Shown: positions 1-6,960, counted from the first letter of the stretch. The stretch: DNA of 12,075 bases from Clostridia bacterium (GCA_017964345.1 JAGCSD010000186.1:1-12075); one strand, 5' to 3'. Notes: generated by a model not told the origin, from the letters alone. Made by a program: numbers and translations.

Positions 1-1799
1 GAGAGCTTTTTCAGTCGTATGCGGTCGGAAAATCAAGAAAATCGATTGCGGATCTTATGGACATATGTCCGGAATATGCGAATGTCGAGCTGGAAGACGG
101 TAGTACTGAGGAAACCGATCCCGAGGACGTGGAAAACCTGAAAGAGTGGTTCCTGCCGCAGGTGCGCGCCCTGCTTAACGGCGGTCTGCGGGAAGAGGGG
201 CTTGAGGAAGCCAAGGCGACGCTGATCGCCGCCGTCGGGGAAAGCCGCGTGACCGCGGATGCGGAACTGAAGCAGATTTTGAACGAGGTGGTACAGGACG
301 ATCTGACCGCCAATGACGTGGTGGACGAGGAGGCTACCGAAAAGGCGCGGCAGGCCGCCGCCGACGCCGTCACGCCTGTTTATTTGGAAAAGGGTACGTT
401 GATCGTCGCCAAAGATGAGATCGTGACGCAGAACCAGTACGATATGATCAAAAAGCTCGGTCTGCTTGACGACGGCAGGATTCCCCAGCGCCTGATGTTC
501 GGTACGGCGGCGCTGGTCGCCCTGCTTGTTCTGGCGGTGATGTTTTATATCGTTCTTTTTGAACGTAAGGAAATTGCCAAAACGAAAAAAATACTTCTGC
601 TTTGCCTGCTGGTAGTCCTGAATGTGGTGATCGCCCTGCTCTTTAAGAGTCTGGGGGGCGACGCGCTGATGAACACCGCCATGTCCGTGATCTTGATCAC
701 GGTCTTCTTCGGGGAACATCTGGCTCTCGTCGTCAACGCCGCCCTGTCGGTCCTGCTCGCTATGATTTTTTCGGGGAAAAGCGATCTTTTCGGCGGCGAG
801 GCGGTCGCCTTGATGATCTCCACCTGCTTGGGCGGCATGGCGGCGGTGCTGTTCTGCCGGCATTTCCGTTCCGCCTCACGCAGCAAGATGCTTCTTGCCG
901 GGCTTGCCGCGGGCGCGGTCGGCATGATCGCTCATTTTATCATGCTGTGGCTGGTCGGCAAAAGCGCGTATTCCGCGGCGCTCCCGTCGCTTTACTGCCT
1001 TGCCGGCGGAGCGATCGCGGCACTGGCAAGCACCGGCTCGCTTCCCGTTTGGGAAAGTATGTTCAACCTGCTTACGCAATCAAAACTGCTGGAGCTTTCA
1101 AACTCGGGGAGCGATCTTTTGCGTAAGATCAGCGTGGAGATCCCCGGGACGTATCAGCATTCCGCTACGGTGGCGGAAATGGCGGAAAACGCCGCCAAAG
1201 ATATCGGCGCCAACGCCCTGCTCGCGCGCACCGCGGCGCTCTACCATGACATCGGCAAGGTGCGGATGCCGGAATGCTATATCGAAAACCAAACGGCGGA
1301 GTCGCAGGGCTTTCACAGTACGCTTTCTCCGTGGGAGAGTACGGAAATGATCTTTTCGCACATCACCGAGGGCGTGCGCATGGCAAAAGAAAACAAACTG
1401 CCTCAGGAGATCATCGACGTGATCCGGCAGCACCACGGGACGTCGCCCGTCCTGTATTTCTACCAAAAAGCCAAGGAACTCGATCCGGAAGCCAAGATCG
1501 ACGATTTCCGGTATCCGGGTCCGAACCCTCAGACGAAGGAAGCGGCGATCATTCTTTTGGCGGACTGCATTGAGGCGTCCGTGCGTTCAATGGACGAAAA
1601 AGACGGTCCGAGCATCGCCGCGCAGATCGAAAAAATGGTCAAAACGCGCATGGAGGACGGCGAACTGGACGAATGCGATATGTCCTTGAAGGAACTCAAC
1701 ACCATCAAGCATTCCTTTGCCGCCACCCTTGCCGCCGTATATCATGCGCGTATCAAGTACGACAGTCAGGAAGAAAAACATGAAGATCGAGATCATTGA
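1..1799 (+). CDS. pgpH: Cyclic-di-AMP phosphodiesterase, 7TM-HD family (5' end cut by the window edge)
   Basis: Membrane HD-domain phosphodiesterase of the PgpH/YqfF family, which hydrolyses the second messenger c-di-AMP to pApA. The reading frame is open from base 3, so the ATG at 57 is internal and the true start is off the window; about 600 residues are visible against roughly 700 for the family. In order: the rest of the extracellular 7TMR-HDED region (to about 480), six or seven hydrophobic helices (about 490-1040), then a cytoplasmic HD domain. The HD domain shows PGTYQHS (His codon 1158), YHDIGK (His-Asp codons 1245-1250), FIENQ-like YIENQ, the LSP...SHI segment and IRQHHGT, all metal- or substrate-site signatures of this family. 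The last 20 bp overlap ybeY, implying coupled translation; pgpH-ybeY adjacency is common in Firmicutes. The family assignment is firm; the activity is inferred from it. Confidence 0.93.
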   Translation, partial: ELFQSYAVGKSRKSIADLMDICPEYANVELEDGSTEETDPEDVENLKEWFLPQVRALLNGGLREEGLEEAKATLIAAVGESRVTADAELKQILNEVVQDDLTANDVVDEEATEKARQAAADAVTPVYLEKGTLIVAKDEIVTQNQYDMIKKLGLLDDGRIPQRLMFGTAALVALLVLAVMFYIVLFERKEIAKTKKILLLCLLVVLNVVIALLFKSLGGDALMNTAMSVILITVFFGEHLALVVNAALSVLLAMIFSGKSDLFGGEAVALMISTCLGGMAAVLFCRHFRSASRSKMLLAGLAAGAVGMIAHFIMLWLVGKSAYSAALPSLYCLAGGAIAALASTGSLPVWESMFNLLTQSKLLELSNSGSDLLRKISVEIPGTYQHSATVAEMAENAAKDIGANALLARTAALYHDIGKVRMPECYIENQTAESQGFHSTLSPWESTEMIFSHITEGVRMAKENKLPQEIIDVIRQHHGTSPVLYFYQKAKELDPEAKIDDFRYPGPNPQTKEAAIILLADCIEASVRSMDEKDGPSIAAQIEKMVKTRMEDGELDECDMSLKELNTIKHSFAATLAAVYHARIKYDSQEEKHEDRDH

Positions 1800-2256
1800 C
1801 GAGATCGGGAACGAGGACAGCCGCGCGCTCGGAGAGCTGCTGACGCGCGTGGCAGCATGCGCCGGCAGGGATGAGCTTTCGCGCGAAGATTGGGAAGTCT
1901 GTTTGACGCTGACCGACGGCGCGCGTATCCGGGCGCTGAACAGAGAGTTCCGGCAGGTGGACAGCGAAACGGACGTGCTGTCTTTCCCCTTGTGGGACAG
2001 GCGCGCGGGCGAAGAAGCGACGCGCAACCCCGAAACACACGCGATTCTTTTGGGCGATATCGTGATCTCGCTGCCGCGCGCGGAGGAGCAGGCGCGTGAG
2101 TACGGACACAGCCTGCGGCGCGAGGCGGCCTATCTGTGCGTGCACGGAATGCTGCATTTGATGGGATACGATCACATGAATGACGGGGAACGCGCCGTGA
2201 TGCGCGCCCGCGAAGAAGAGCTTTTGACGGCGTTGAATTTGACAAGAGAGGATTAA
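1780..2256 (+). CDS. ybeY: Endoribonuclease / rRNA maturation factor YbeY
   Basis: Zinc-dependent YbeY protein, 158 residues, acting in 16S rRNA 3'-end maturation and ribosome quality control in the cytoplasm. The diagnostic metal motif HGMLHLMGYDH is complete, with H122, H126 and H132 as the three ligands; the upstream LNREFR and TDVLSFP segments are also typical of the family. I chose the ATG at 1780, not the in-frame ATG at 1717: it has an AGGA site at 1769-1772, gives the family's usual N-terminus (MKIEIIDE) and the normal length. The gene begins inside the last 20 bp of pgpH and ends 3 bp before the FemAB-family gene, so all three are probably one transcript. In many Firmicutes dgkA, cdd and era follow ybeY; here they do not. 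Confidence 0.95.
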   Translation: MKIEIIDEIGNEDSRALGELLTRVAACAGRDELSREDWEVCLTLTDGARIRALNREFRQVDSETDVLSFPLWDRRAGEEATRNPETHAILLGDIVISLPRAEEQAREYGHSLRREAAYLCVHGMLHLMGYDHMNDGERAVMRAREEELLTALNLTRED

Positions 2257-2259
2257 TCC

Positions 2260-3324
2260 ATGAAGCTGACGGATGAACAAGAATATACCGATTTTACGAT
2301 CCATCACGAGCGCAGTCATATCCTGCAATCGGCACAGTGGGGCAAGGTCAAGGCGGCATGGACCAACGAGTTCGTGCTGGTACGGGACGAAAACGGCAGG
2401 TTGAAAGGGACGATGAGCATTCTGATTCGCAAGGTGCCGCTGTTTCCGGGTACGTTCATGTACGCTCCGCGCGGACCGGTCTGTGACCTGCATGACCGGG
2501 ATACTTTGCAAAAGCTGACCGACGGCGCGCGTGAGATCGGCAAACGGTATAAGGCGATGAATCTGAAAATCGACACCGATACGCCCGCATCCGACACGGA
2601 ATACGCCGCCATCATGAAAAAACTCGGATATACGTTGCGCAACAATTATTATAATTTGGAGGGCGTACAGGCGCGTTTTCTGATGCGCGTGGATTTGAAA
2701 GATAAGACGGAAGAGGAACTGCTGGCGTCTTTTCATCACAAAACGCGCTACAATATCCGCGTAGCGCAAAAAAAAGGCGTGGAGATCCGCGTGGGTACGC
2801 GGGAGGATATTCCCGCGTTCTTTGAACTGATGAAGACGACCGGCGCGCGCGACGGGTTCACAACGCGCGGCATCGATTATTTTTACCGGATGTACGATTG
2901 TCTGGGCGAGTACTGCCGTCTGTTTTTAGCGTATGCGGGCGAAGGCGAGGAGCGCGCCTGTGTGTCCGGCACCATGGCGGGGCTGTATGGAAACAAGTGC
3001 CTGTATCTTTATGGCGCGTCGGGCAACCGGTTCCGCAATTATATGCCCAATTATCTGATCCAGTGGGAAATGATCCGCTGGGCGCGCGAAAACGGCTGTA
3101 CGGTCTACGATCTGCGCGGCGTGCCGGGACGCATCGAGGATGAAAACAACCCGATCTACGGACTGTATCGCTTCAAAAAGGGTTTCGCGGGACAGGCAAC
3201 CGAGATGATCGGTGAGTTCGACTTAGCGCTTCGTCCGGTATGGTACCGTCTGTTTATGTGGGCGGAAGCAACCAATAAACGCGTACATAAGGCGATTTCC
3301 CGCTTGAAAAAGAAGAAAAACTGA
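2260..3324 (+). CDS. FemAB/FemX-family peptidoglycan bridge aminoacyltransferase
   Basis: Lipid II interpeptide-bridge ligase of the FemABX/MurM family, 354 residues. These enzymes transfer an amino acid from aminoacyl-tRNA to the peptidoglycan stem peptide at the inner face of the membrane, using paired GNAT-like folds. Family signatures visible: ILQSAQWGKVK near the N-terminus (residues 21-31), the FMYAPRGPV segment, the second-domain stretch HHKTRYNIRVAQKKGVEIRVG, YLYGASGNRFRNYMPNYLIQW, YDLRGVPG (283-290) and the terminal YRFKKGF...EFDLALRPVWYRLF. It ends in a lysine-rich tail. An AGAGG site precedes the ATG, and the gene follows the ybeY stop by 3 bp, so it is translated from the pgpH-ybeY transcript. 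I cannot tell from sequence which amino acid it adds (Gly, Ala, Ser or other), so no symbol is given. Confidence 0.9.
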   Translation: MKLTDEQEYTDFTIHHERSHILQSAQWGKVKAAWTNEFVLVRDENGRLKGTMSILIRKVPLFPGTFMYAPRGPVCDLHDRDTLQKLTDGAREIGKRYKAMNLKIDTDTPASDTEYAAIMKKLGYTLRNNYYNLEGVQARFLMRVDLKDKTEEELLASFHHKTRYNIRVAQKKGVEIRVGTREDIPAFFELMKTTGARDGFTTRGIDYFYRMYDCLGEYCRLFLAYAGEGEERACVSGTMAGLYGNKCLYLYGASGNRFRNYMPNYLIQWEMIRWARENGCTVYDLRGVPGRIEDENNPIYGLYRFKKGFAGQATEMIGEFDLALRPVWYRLFMWAEATNKRVHKAISRLKKKKN

Positions 3325-3367
3325 TCCGCCGATCCGGTACAGACGATGCGGATGAAAAAATTTTTTC
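3324..3367 (+). terminator. Possible weak terminator after the FemX-like gene
   Basis: An inverted repeat ATCCGC (3324-3329) / GCGGAT (3348-3353) begins at the stop codon and is followed by a run of A and six T (3355-3366). The stem is only 6 bp with an 18 nt loop, so this is a weak candidate. The A/T-rich tract up to about 3380 lies directly upstream of the next -35 box and could equally act as an UP element for that promoter. Confidence 0.35.
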
Positions 3368-3387
3368 AAAAAAAAACAAAATACCGT

Positions 3388-3416
3388 TTGACAGACGACC
3401 GAAAATATGATAGCAT
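3388..3416 (+). promoter_or_regulatory. Promoter of the rpmG-secE-nusG-rplKA operon
   Basis: Perfect -35 box TTGACA (3388-3393), 17 bp spacer, -10 box TAGCAT (3411-3416, 4 of 6 consensus). An A/T-rich tract with long A and T runs (3354-3380) sits immediately upstream, in the position of an UP element, as expected for a strongly expressed translation operon. The rpmG start is about 45 nt past the predicted transcription start. Confidence 0.75.
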
Positions 3417-3466
3417 ATGTAGGCTTAGTATCGCGTAGTTTGTGAATTTTTCGGAGGTGTGTAACA

Positions 3467-3628
3467 ATGGCTGTCGGGCAGAGAACTAAAATCACTCTGG
3501 CTTGCACGGAGTGCAAAAATAGAAACTACAATACGATGAAGAATAAAAAGAACAATGCGGAACGCATCGAACTGCAGAAGTATTGCCGTTTTTGCAAAAA
3601 GCACACGCTGCATAAGGAAACCAAATAA
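3467..3628 (+). CDS. rpmG: Ribosomal protein bL33
   Basis: Large-subunit protein bL33, 53 residues ([20 protein letters not shown] at the start). It carries the complete zinc-ribbon cysteines C13-x2-C16 and C40-x2-C43, so it is the zinc-binding (C+) form rather than the cysteine-free paralogue. The C-terminal [10 protein letters not shown] is typical. A strong GGAGGTG site (3453-3459) sits 7 nt before the ATG. It is the first gene of the operon and is followed by secE after 33 nt, the usual rpmG-secE-nusG order. Confidence 0.96.
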   Translation: MAVGQRTKITLACTECKNRNYNTMKNKKNNAERIELQKYCRFCKKHTLHKETK

Positions 3629-3661
3629 GGCATTCTACATTGATTAAAGGTGTGATCGATT

Positions 3662-3961
3662 ATGGCGGAAGAAAAGACGATTGCGAAGGCTGAGAAGCCC
3701 GCAAAAGCCGATAAAGCGAAAAAGAAACCGAAAAAGGACCGTAAGCGCCCGTTTTCGGAAATGATTGCCGAACTGAAAAAGGTCAGTTGGCCCACGCGGG
3801 CTGACTTGCGCACCTATACGATCTGCGTGATCGTATTTGTCGTGGTGTGTGCCGCTATTCTTTTTGTTATGGATCTGGGCGCCGGTGAACTGGTCAAGTA
3901 CATCAGCCAGCCCAGTCAGTTTCCCAGTGTGCTGAACAAGCTGTTCGGCATCGGAGGATAA
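3662..3961 (+). CDS. secE: Preprotein translocase subunit SecE
   Basis: SecE, 99 residues, the small essential membrane subunit that clamps the SecY channel of the SecYEG translocon. Residues 1-30 are a Lys/Ala-rich basic extension. Residues 31-50 form the amphipathic cytoplasmic helix with the family motif FSEMIAELKKVSWPTR, and residues 51-71 are the single transmembrane helix typical of Gram-positive SecE. The C-terminal 28 residues are an outside tail. An AAGGTG site lies upstream. The stop is 2 bp before the nusG ATG, so the two are translationally linked. Confidence 0.95.
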   Translation: MAEEKTIAKAEKPAKADKAKKKPKKDRKRPFSEMIAELKKVSWPTRADLRTYTICVIVFVVVCAAILFVMDLGAGELVKYISQPSQFPSVLNKLFGIGG

Positions 3962-3963
3962 GC

Positions 3964-4494
3964 ATGAGCGAGATAACGGAAAACGAGGGTAAGTGGTACG
4001 TTCTCCATACGTATTCCGGATATGAAAATAAGGTTCAGGACAGCATTACCAAAATGATTGTCAACATGAGCCTGCAGGACTATATCTTTGACGTTAAGAT
4101 CCCCACGCAGGAAGTGATGGAAGAGTCGAACGGCAAACGCCGTCTGGTTTCCCGCAAGCTGTTTCCGGGATATGTGATGATCAAGATGATCCTGACCAAG
4201 CGCACGATGTATTTGGTGCGTAATACGCGCGGCGTTACGGGTTTCGTGGGTTCCGTAAAAGAACCGATCCCGCTGACAAATGCCGAAGTCCGACGTATGG
4301 GACTGGAAAACGTCCGCGTCAAGGTCGAGGTCGCCGTGGGCGACGTGGTGGATATCATCGGCGGTCCGCTGGAGGGCTTCCAGGGAACGGTGCAGGAGAT
4401 CGATTCCGCGCATCAGAAGGTGCGCGTCATGGTTTCCATCTTCAACCGCGACACCGCGGTGGAGCTGGACTTCATTCAAATTAAGAAAGTATAA
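3964..4494 (+). CDS. nusG: Transcription termination/antitermination factor NusG
   Basis: NusG, 176 residues, the elongation factor that binds RNA polymerase and modulates pausing and Rho-dependent termination. The N-terminal NGN domain starts with KWYVLHTYSGYENKV (residues 10-24) and includes the FPGYVM segment and TRGVTGFVGS. The C-terminal KOW domain starts near residue 123 with the GDVVDIIGGPLEGFQG signature and ends in a typical ELDFIQIKKV. GGAGG before the ATG overlaps the end of secE. Length and domain order are normal, with no NusG-paralogue features. Confidence 0.96.
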   Translation: MSEITENEGKWYVLHTYSGYENKVQDSITKMIVNMSLQDYIFDVKIPTQEVMEESNGKRRLVSRKLFPGYVMIKMILTKRTMYLVRNTRGVTGFVGSVKEPIPLTNAEVRRMGLENVRVKVEVAVGDVVDIIGGPLEGFQGTVQEIDSAHQKVRVMVSIFNRDTAVELDFIQIKKV

Positions 4495-4496
4495 TC

Positions 4497-4550
4497 GCGC
4501 AGGCGTTTCTGCGCAGGTTATATACCGTCCGCCTCAGCTAAAGCGGATGG
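4497..4550 (+). promoter_or_regulatory. Two consecutive hairpins in the nusG-rplK gap
   Basis: Two perfect or near-perfect hairpins follow the nusG stop. The first is GCGCAG (4497-4502) / CTGCGC (4509-4514) with a 6 nt loop. The second is an 8 bp stem, CCGTCCGC (4525-4532) / GCGGATGG (4543-4550), with one G-U pair and a 10 nt loop. Neither is followed by a T-run, so they are not classic terminators. Together with the L1-like element just downstream they make the 122 nt gap highly structured. Their role is unknown; RNA processing, pausing or part of the L1-responsive leader are all possible. Confidence 0.45.
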
Positions 4551-4551
4551 G

Positions 4552-4591
4552 GTGGGAGAGTGTAAATTCATTTGCTGCACTCGCATACCAC
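4552..4591 (+). promoter_or_regulatory. Putative ribosomal protein L1 binding site upstream of rplK
   Basis: Hairpin with outer stem GTGG (4552-4555) / CCAC (4588-4591), an asymmetric internal loop (GA opposite GCATA), and inner stem GAGTG (4558-4562) / CACTC (4578-4582). In bacteria L1 represses its own operon by binding an mRNA mimic of its 23S rRNA site, usually in the rplK leader; the GTGGGAG...CCAC layout and location fit this. A second element with the same outer stem lies before rplA. The assignment rests on location, structure and repetition, not on a covariance search. The rplK ribosome site starts 13 nt downstream. Confidence 0.5.
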
Positions 4592-4616
4592 AGGCACTTT
4601 TTTAGGAGGTGTACGT

Positions 4617-5042
4617 ATGGCTAAGAAAATCACAGGTATCGTCAAGCTGCAAATCACCGCCGGTAAGGCAACGCCCGCACCGCCGGTCGGTTCTGTTTTA
4701 GGCCCGCACGGTATCAATATTGCAGGCTTCTGCAAGGAATTCAACGAACGCACGGCCAAGGATATGGGTATGACCATTCCCTGCGTCATCACGATCTATC
4801 AGGATCGCTCCTTCACGTTCATCACCAAAACGCCCCCGGCGGCGGTACTGATCAAGAAAGCGTGCAAGATCGAGAGCGGTTCCGGCACGCCCAACCGCAC
4901 CAAGGTCGCCAAGATCACCAAGGCACAGCTCAAGGAAATCGCCGAGCTGAAAATGCCTGACCTGAACGCCGCAAACGTGGAGGCCGCCATGTCCATGGTC
5001 GCCGGTACCGCGCGCAGCATGGGCGTTACGGTTGAGGACTGA
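4617..5042 (+). CDS. rplK: Ribosomal protein uL11
   Basis: Large-subunit protein uL11, 141 residues, part of the GTPase-associated centre that contacts 23S rRNA and elongation factors. Residues 1-70 are the N-terminal domain with the proline-rich [16 protein letters not shown] signature; the C-terminal RNA-binding domain includes [17 protein letters not shown] and the final [13 protein letters not shown] chose the ATG at 4617 because a perfect AGGAGGT (4604-4610) sits 6 nt upstream and [12 protein letters not shown] is the conserved start; the longer in-frame ATG at 4572 lies inside the L1-like hairpin. rplA follows after 69 nt, a gap that holds another L1-like element. Confidence 0.97.
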   Translation: MAKKITGIVKLQITAGKATPAPPVGSVLGPHGINIAGFCKEFNERTAKDMGMTIPCVITIYQDRSFTFITKTPPAAVLIKKACKIESGSGTPNRTKVAKITKAQLKEIAELKMPDLNAANVEAAMSMVAGTARSMGVTVED

Positions 5043-5060
5043 GCGAATCGCATGAATTTC

Positions 5061-5098
5061 GTGGGAGGGACGGTTGCATTCCGTACCGCTAACACCAC
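5061..5098 (+). promoter_or_regulatory. Second putative L1 binding site, upstream of rplA
   Basis: This element repeats the architecture seen before rplK: outer stem GTGG (5061-5064) / CCAC (5095-5098), a GAG opposite GCTAACA internal loop, and an inner stem GGACGG (5068-5073) / CCGTACC (5081-5087) with one bulged A and a 7 nt loop. Both copies share GTGGGAG on the 5' side and a GC...A-CCAC 3' side, while the inner stems differ in sequence but still pair. That pattern suggests conserved structure. It ends just before the rplA AGGAGG site, so protein binding could block translation start. The functional assignment is inference. Confidence 0.45.
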
Positions 5099-5111
5099 CA
5101 GGAGGTAAAAA

Positions 5112-5807
5112 ATGAAAAGAGGAAAGAAATATCAGGACAGCGTCAAGCTGATCGATACTACCAAACAGTATGATCCCGAAGAGGCGATCGCGCTGTGCGT
5201 GCAGACCGCGAAAGCCAAATTCGACGAAACCGTTGAACTCACCGTCCGTTTGGGCGTGGACTCCCGCCAGGCGGATCAGCAGGTCCGCGGCGTGGTCGTG
5301 CTTCCGCACGGAACCGGCAAAACGCGCCGTGTTCTGGTCATCGCCAAGGGTGAGCGCGCGGATGCCGCGCAGGCGGCGGGCGCCGATTTCGTCGGTGCGG
5401 AAGAGATGATCCAAAAGATTCAGACCGAAAACTGGTTCGAGTATGATGTGATCGTGGCAACGCCCGACATGATGGGTCTGCTCGGTCGTTTGGGTAAAGT
5501 GCTCGGTCCCAAGGGCTTGATGCCCAACCCCAAGAGCGGCACGGTCACGATGGACGTCGCTAAGGCGGTTGCCGATATCAAAGCCGGTAAGGTGGAGTAT
5601 CGTGTGGACAAGACCAACATCATCCATGTGCCGGTCGGCAAGGCGAGCTTCGGTACCGAAAAGCTCACCGATAACATCAAAACGCTGATGGAGGCGGTTG
5701 TCAAAGCCAAACCCGCGGCGGCAAAGGGCACGTACCTGCGCTCGGTGACCATTTCTTCTACGATGGGTCCCGGTATCAAGGTAAACACAACGAAATTTAA
5801 CGCTTGA
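5112..5807 (+). CDS. rplA: Ribosomal protein uL1
   Basis: Large-subunit protein uL1, 231 residues, which forms the mobile L1 stalk at the E site and in many bacteria also represses its own operon. Recognisable segments: [15 protein letters not shown] at the start, [24 protein letters not shown], the [20 protein letters not shown] signature with MPNPKSGTV, and the C-terminal [24 protein letters not shown] lies 5 nt upstream of the ATG. The TGA stop (5805-5807) is inside the -35 box of the next promoter. Length is normal and nothing is missing. Confidence 0.97.
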   Translation: MKRGKKYQDSVKLIDTTKQYDPEEAIALCVQTAKAKFDETVELTVRLGVDSRQADQQVRGVVVLPHGTGKTRRVLVIAKGERADAAQAAGADFVGAEEMIQKIQTENWFEYDVIVATPDMMGLLGRLGKVLGPKGLMPNPKSGTVTMDVAKAVADIKAGKVEYRVDKTNIIHVPVGKASFGTEKLTDNIKTLMEAVVKAKPAAAKGTYLRSVTISSTMGPGIKVNTTKFNA

Positions 5808-5832
5808 CAAATTTCAAAAACGCCTGTATAAT
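5804..5832 (+). promoter_or_regulatory. Fully consensus promoter of the rplJ-rplL unit
   Basis: TTGACA (5804-5809), exactly 17 bp, TATAAT (5827-5832): all 12 consensus positions match. The -35 box contains the rplA stop codon (5805-5807). Transcription would start near 5839, so the 140 nt before rplJ form a true 5' leader. This is the strongest-looking promoter in the window and fits the extra demand for L7/L12, which is present in several copies per ribosome. Confidence 0.88.
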
Positions 5833-5841
5833 ACCTTTACA

Positions 5842-5952
5842 AGTGAAAACCGCTGTATACCGTAGACAGCAGGTGCGCGTTTTCAGCGCTTAATTTCCTG
5901 CCGAGGATAGGAAGCATATTCTGCCCCCGTATGTCTATGCGGGGGTTTTTTC
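5842..5952 (+). ncRNA. Ribosomal protein L10 leader (autoregulatory rplJ leader)
   Basis: The rplJ leader carries the sequence hallmarks I associate with the Firmicutes L10 leader: CCGTAGACAGCAGGTG followed about 25 nt later by TTTCCTGCCGAGGA. Visible pairings are GCTGT (5852-5856) / ACAGC (5866-5870), GCAGG (5869-5873) / CCTGC (5897-5901), and GCGC (5875-5878) / GCGC (5886-5889) closing a 7 nt loop. The first two stems share G5869-C5870, so they compete or one is shortened. In the known system the L10(L12)4 complex binds this leader and lowers rplJL expression; here it ends in a terminator hairpin, suggesting control by attenuation. Confidence 0.75.
5924..5951 (+). terminator. Attenuator-type intrinsic terminator in the rplJ leader
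   Basis: Nine-pair stem CCCCCGTAT (5924-5932) / ATGCGGGGG (5937-5945) with one G-U pair, a GTCT tetraloop, and a run of six T (5946-5951). It sits 27 nt before the rplJ start and downstream of a strong promoter, so it must be bypassed or regulated; the L10 leader is the obvious controller. Confidence 0.8.
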
Positions 5953-5978
5953 TTAGAAATTCACACGGAGGTGAAAAT

Positions 5979-6470
5979 ATGTCGGAAAGTAAGGAAGCCA
6001 AAAAGGTTCTCCTGGAGGAGATCAAAGATAAACTTTCCCGCGCAAAGAATCTGGTGCTGGTCGATTACACCGGAATCAATGTGGAGGAAGTGACGGCTTT
6101 GCGTGTTTCCTGCCGGAATGCCGGCGTGGACTACAAGGTGTACAAAAACACGCTTGTTGCCAAGGCGGCAGAGGAACTGGGAATCGAAGGGTTGGATTCG
6201 TACCTGACAGGCGCCAACGCGTTTGCGTTCAGCTATGACGATGTTGTCGCGCCCGCCAAGATCATGTATGAATTCAACAAGACGAGCGAAAAATGCCCGA
6301 TCAAGTGCGGATATATGGATGGCAAGCCGATCAGTGCGGAAGATGAAATCGCGCTGGCGAAACTCCCGGGCAAGGATGCGCTTATCGTACAGCTCATCTG
6401 GACGCTGCAAGGCAACGTCCGCAACTTGGCGTATGCGCTTAACGCCATCAAAGAAAAAATGGAAGCATAA
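5979..6470 (+). CDS. rplJ: Ribosomal protein uL10
   Basis: Large-subunit protein uL10, 163 residues, the base of the ribosomal stalk that anchors L7/L12 dimers. Recognisable are the AKNLVLVDYTGI segment, VTALRVSCRNAGVDYKVYKNTL near residues 35-55, and a C-terminal helix ending in RNLAYALNAIKEKMEA that binds L7/L12. I chose the ATG at 5979, with GGAGGTG (5967-5973) 5 nt upstream; the in-frame ATG at 5931 lies inside the terminator hairpin loop and would add 16 unrelated residues. rplL follows after 22 nt. Confidence 0.96.
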   Translation: MSESKEAKKVLLEEIKDKLSRAKNLVLVDYTGINVEEVTALRVSCRNAGVDYKVYKNTLVAKAAEELGIEGLDSYLTGANAFAFSYDDVVAPAKIMYEFNKTSEKCPIKCGYMDGKPISAEDEIALAKLPGKDALIVQLIWTLQGNVRNLAYALNAIKEKMEA

Positions 6471-6492
6471 TTGAAATTAGGAGGAAAAGAAA

Positions 6493-6861
6493 ATGACGAA
6501 TGCTGAAATTGTTGCCGCGATCAAAGAGAAAACCATTCTGGAGATCGCTGAGTTGGTCAAAATGTTGGAAGAAGAGTTCGGTGTATCCGCTGCTGCTCCC
6601 GTGATGGTTGCCGGCGGTGCTGCCGTCGGCGCCGCTGCCGCGGAAGAGAAGACCGAGTTTGACGTGATCCTTGAGAACTTCGGCGAGAAGAAGCTCGACG
6701 TTATCAAAGCGGTTAAAGAAGCTCTGGGCTTGGGTCTGAAAGATGCCAAGGATCTGGTGGAGGCCGCTCCGAAAGCACTGAAGGAAGGCGCTTCCAAGGA
6801 CGAGGCGGAGGCTCTGAAAGCGAAGCTTGAGGAAGCCGGCGCAACCGTGACCTTGAAGTAA
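6493..6861 (+). CDS. rplL: Ribosomal protein bL12 (L7/L12)
   Basis: Stalk protein bL12, 122 residues. The N-terminal dimerisation domain (about 1-33) binds L10, an Ala/Gly-rich hinge follows (around [17 protein letters not shown]), and the C-terminal domain recruits translation factors, with the conserved [24 protein letters not shown] and [10 protein letters not shown] segments. AGGAGG is centred 9-10 nt upstream of the ATG. In many Firmicutes rpoB comes next; here a strong terminator follows and no RNA polymerase gene is in the window. Confidence 0.98.
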   Translation: MTNAEIVAAIKEKTILEIAELVKMLEEEFGVSAAAPVMVAGGAAVGAAAAEEKTEFDVILENFGEKKLDVIKAVKEALGLGLKDAKDLVEAAPKALKEGASKDEAEALKAKLEEAGATVTLK

Positions 6862-6878
6862 TCAAGACGTATACAGTT

Positions 6879-6913
6879 AACCGGGAAGCGATTGCTTCCC
6901 GGTTCGCTTTTTT
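6879..6913 (+). terminator. Strong intrinsic terminator after rplL
   Basis: Perfect 11 bp stem AACCGGGAAGC (6879-6889) / GCTTCCCGGTT (6894-6904) with a 4 nt loop, then CGC and six T (6908-6913). It ends the ribosomal protein operon. Confidence 0.93.
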
Positions 6914-6960
6914 GGACGCGCGGTGCTTTTACGTGTTTTGGCGTGCAGCGCAGTTTTTTC

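Noticed and set aside
1753..2769. Long minus-strand ORF of 338 codons opposite ybeY and the FemX-like gene
   Set aside because: It is antisense to two well-identified genes, has no family resemblance and His/Arg/Gln-rich composition typical of a shadow frame.
4572..4616. Longer rplK start at the in-frame ATG 4572
   Set aside because: It lies inside the L1-like hairpin, has no ribosome site, and would add 15 residues before the conserved uL11 start at 4617, which has a perfect AGGAGGT.
4698..5810. Long minus-strand ORF of 370 codons opposite rplK-rplA
   Set aside because: Its span lies opposite two clear ribosomal protein genes and its low-complexity His/Arg/Gly-rich translation is an antisense artefact.
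5931..5978. Longer rplJ start at the in-frame ATG 5931
   Set aside because: It sits in the terminator stem-loop; the ATG at 5979 has GGAGGTG at correct spacing and matches the family N-terminus.
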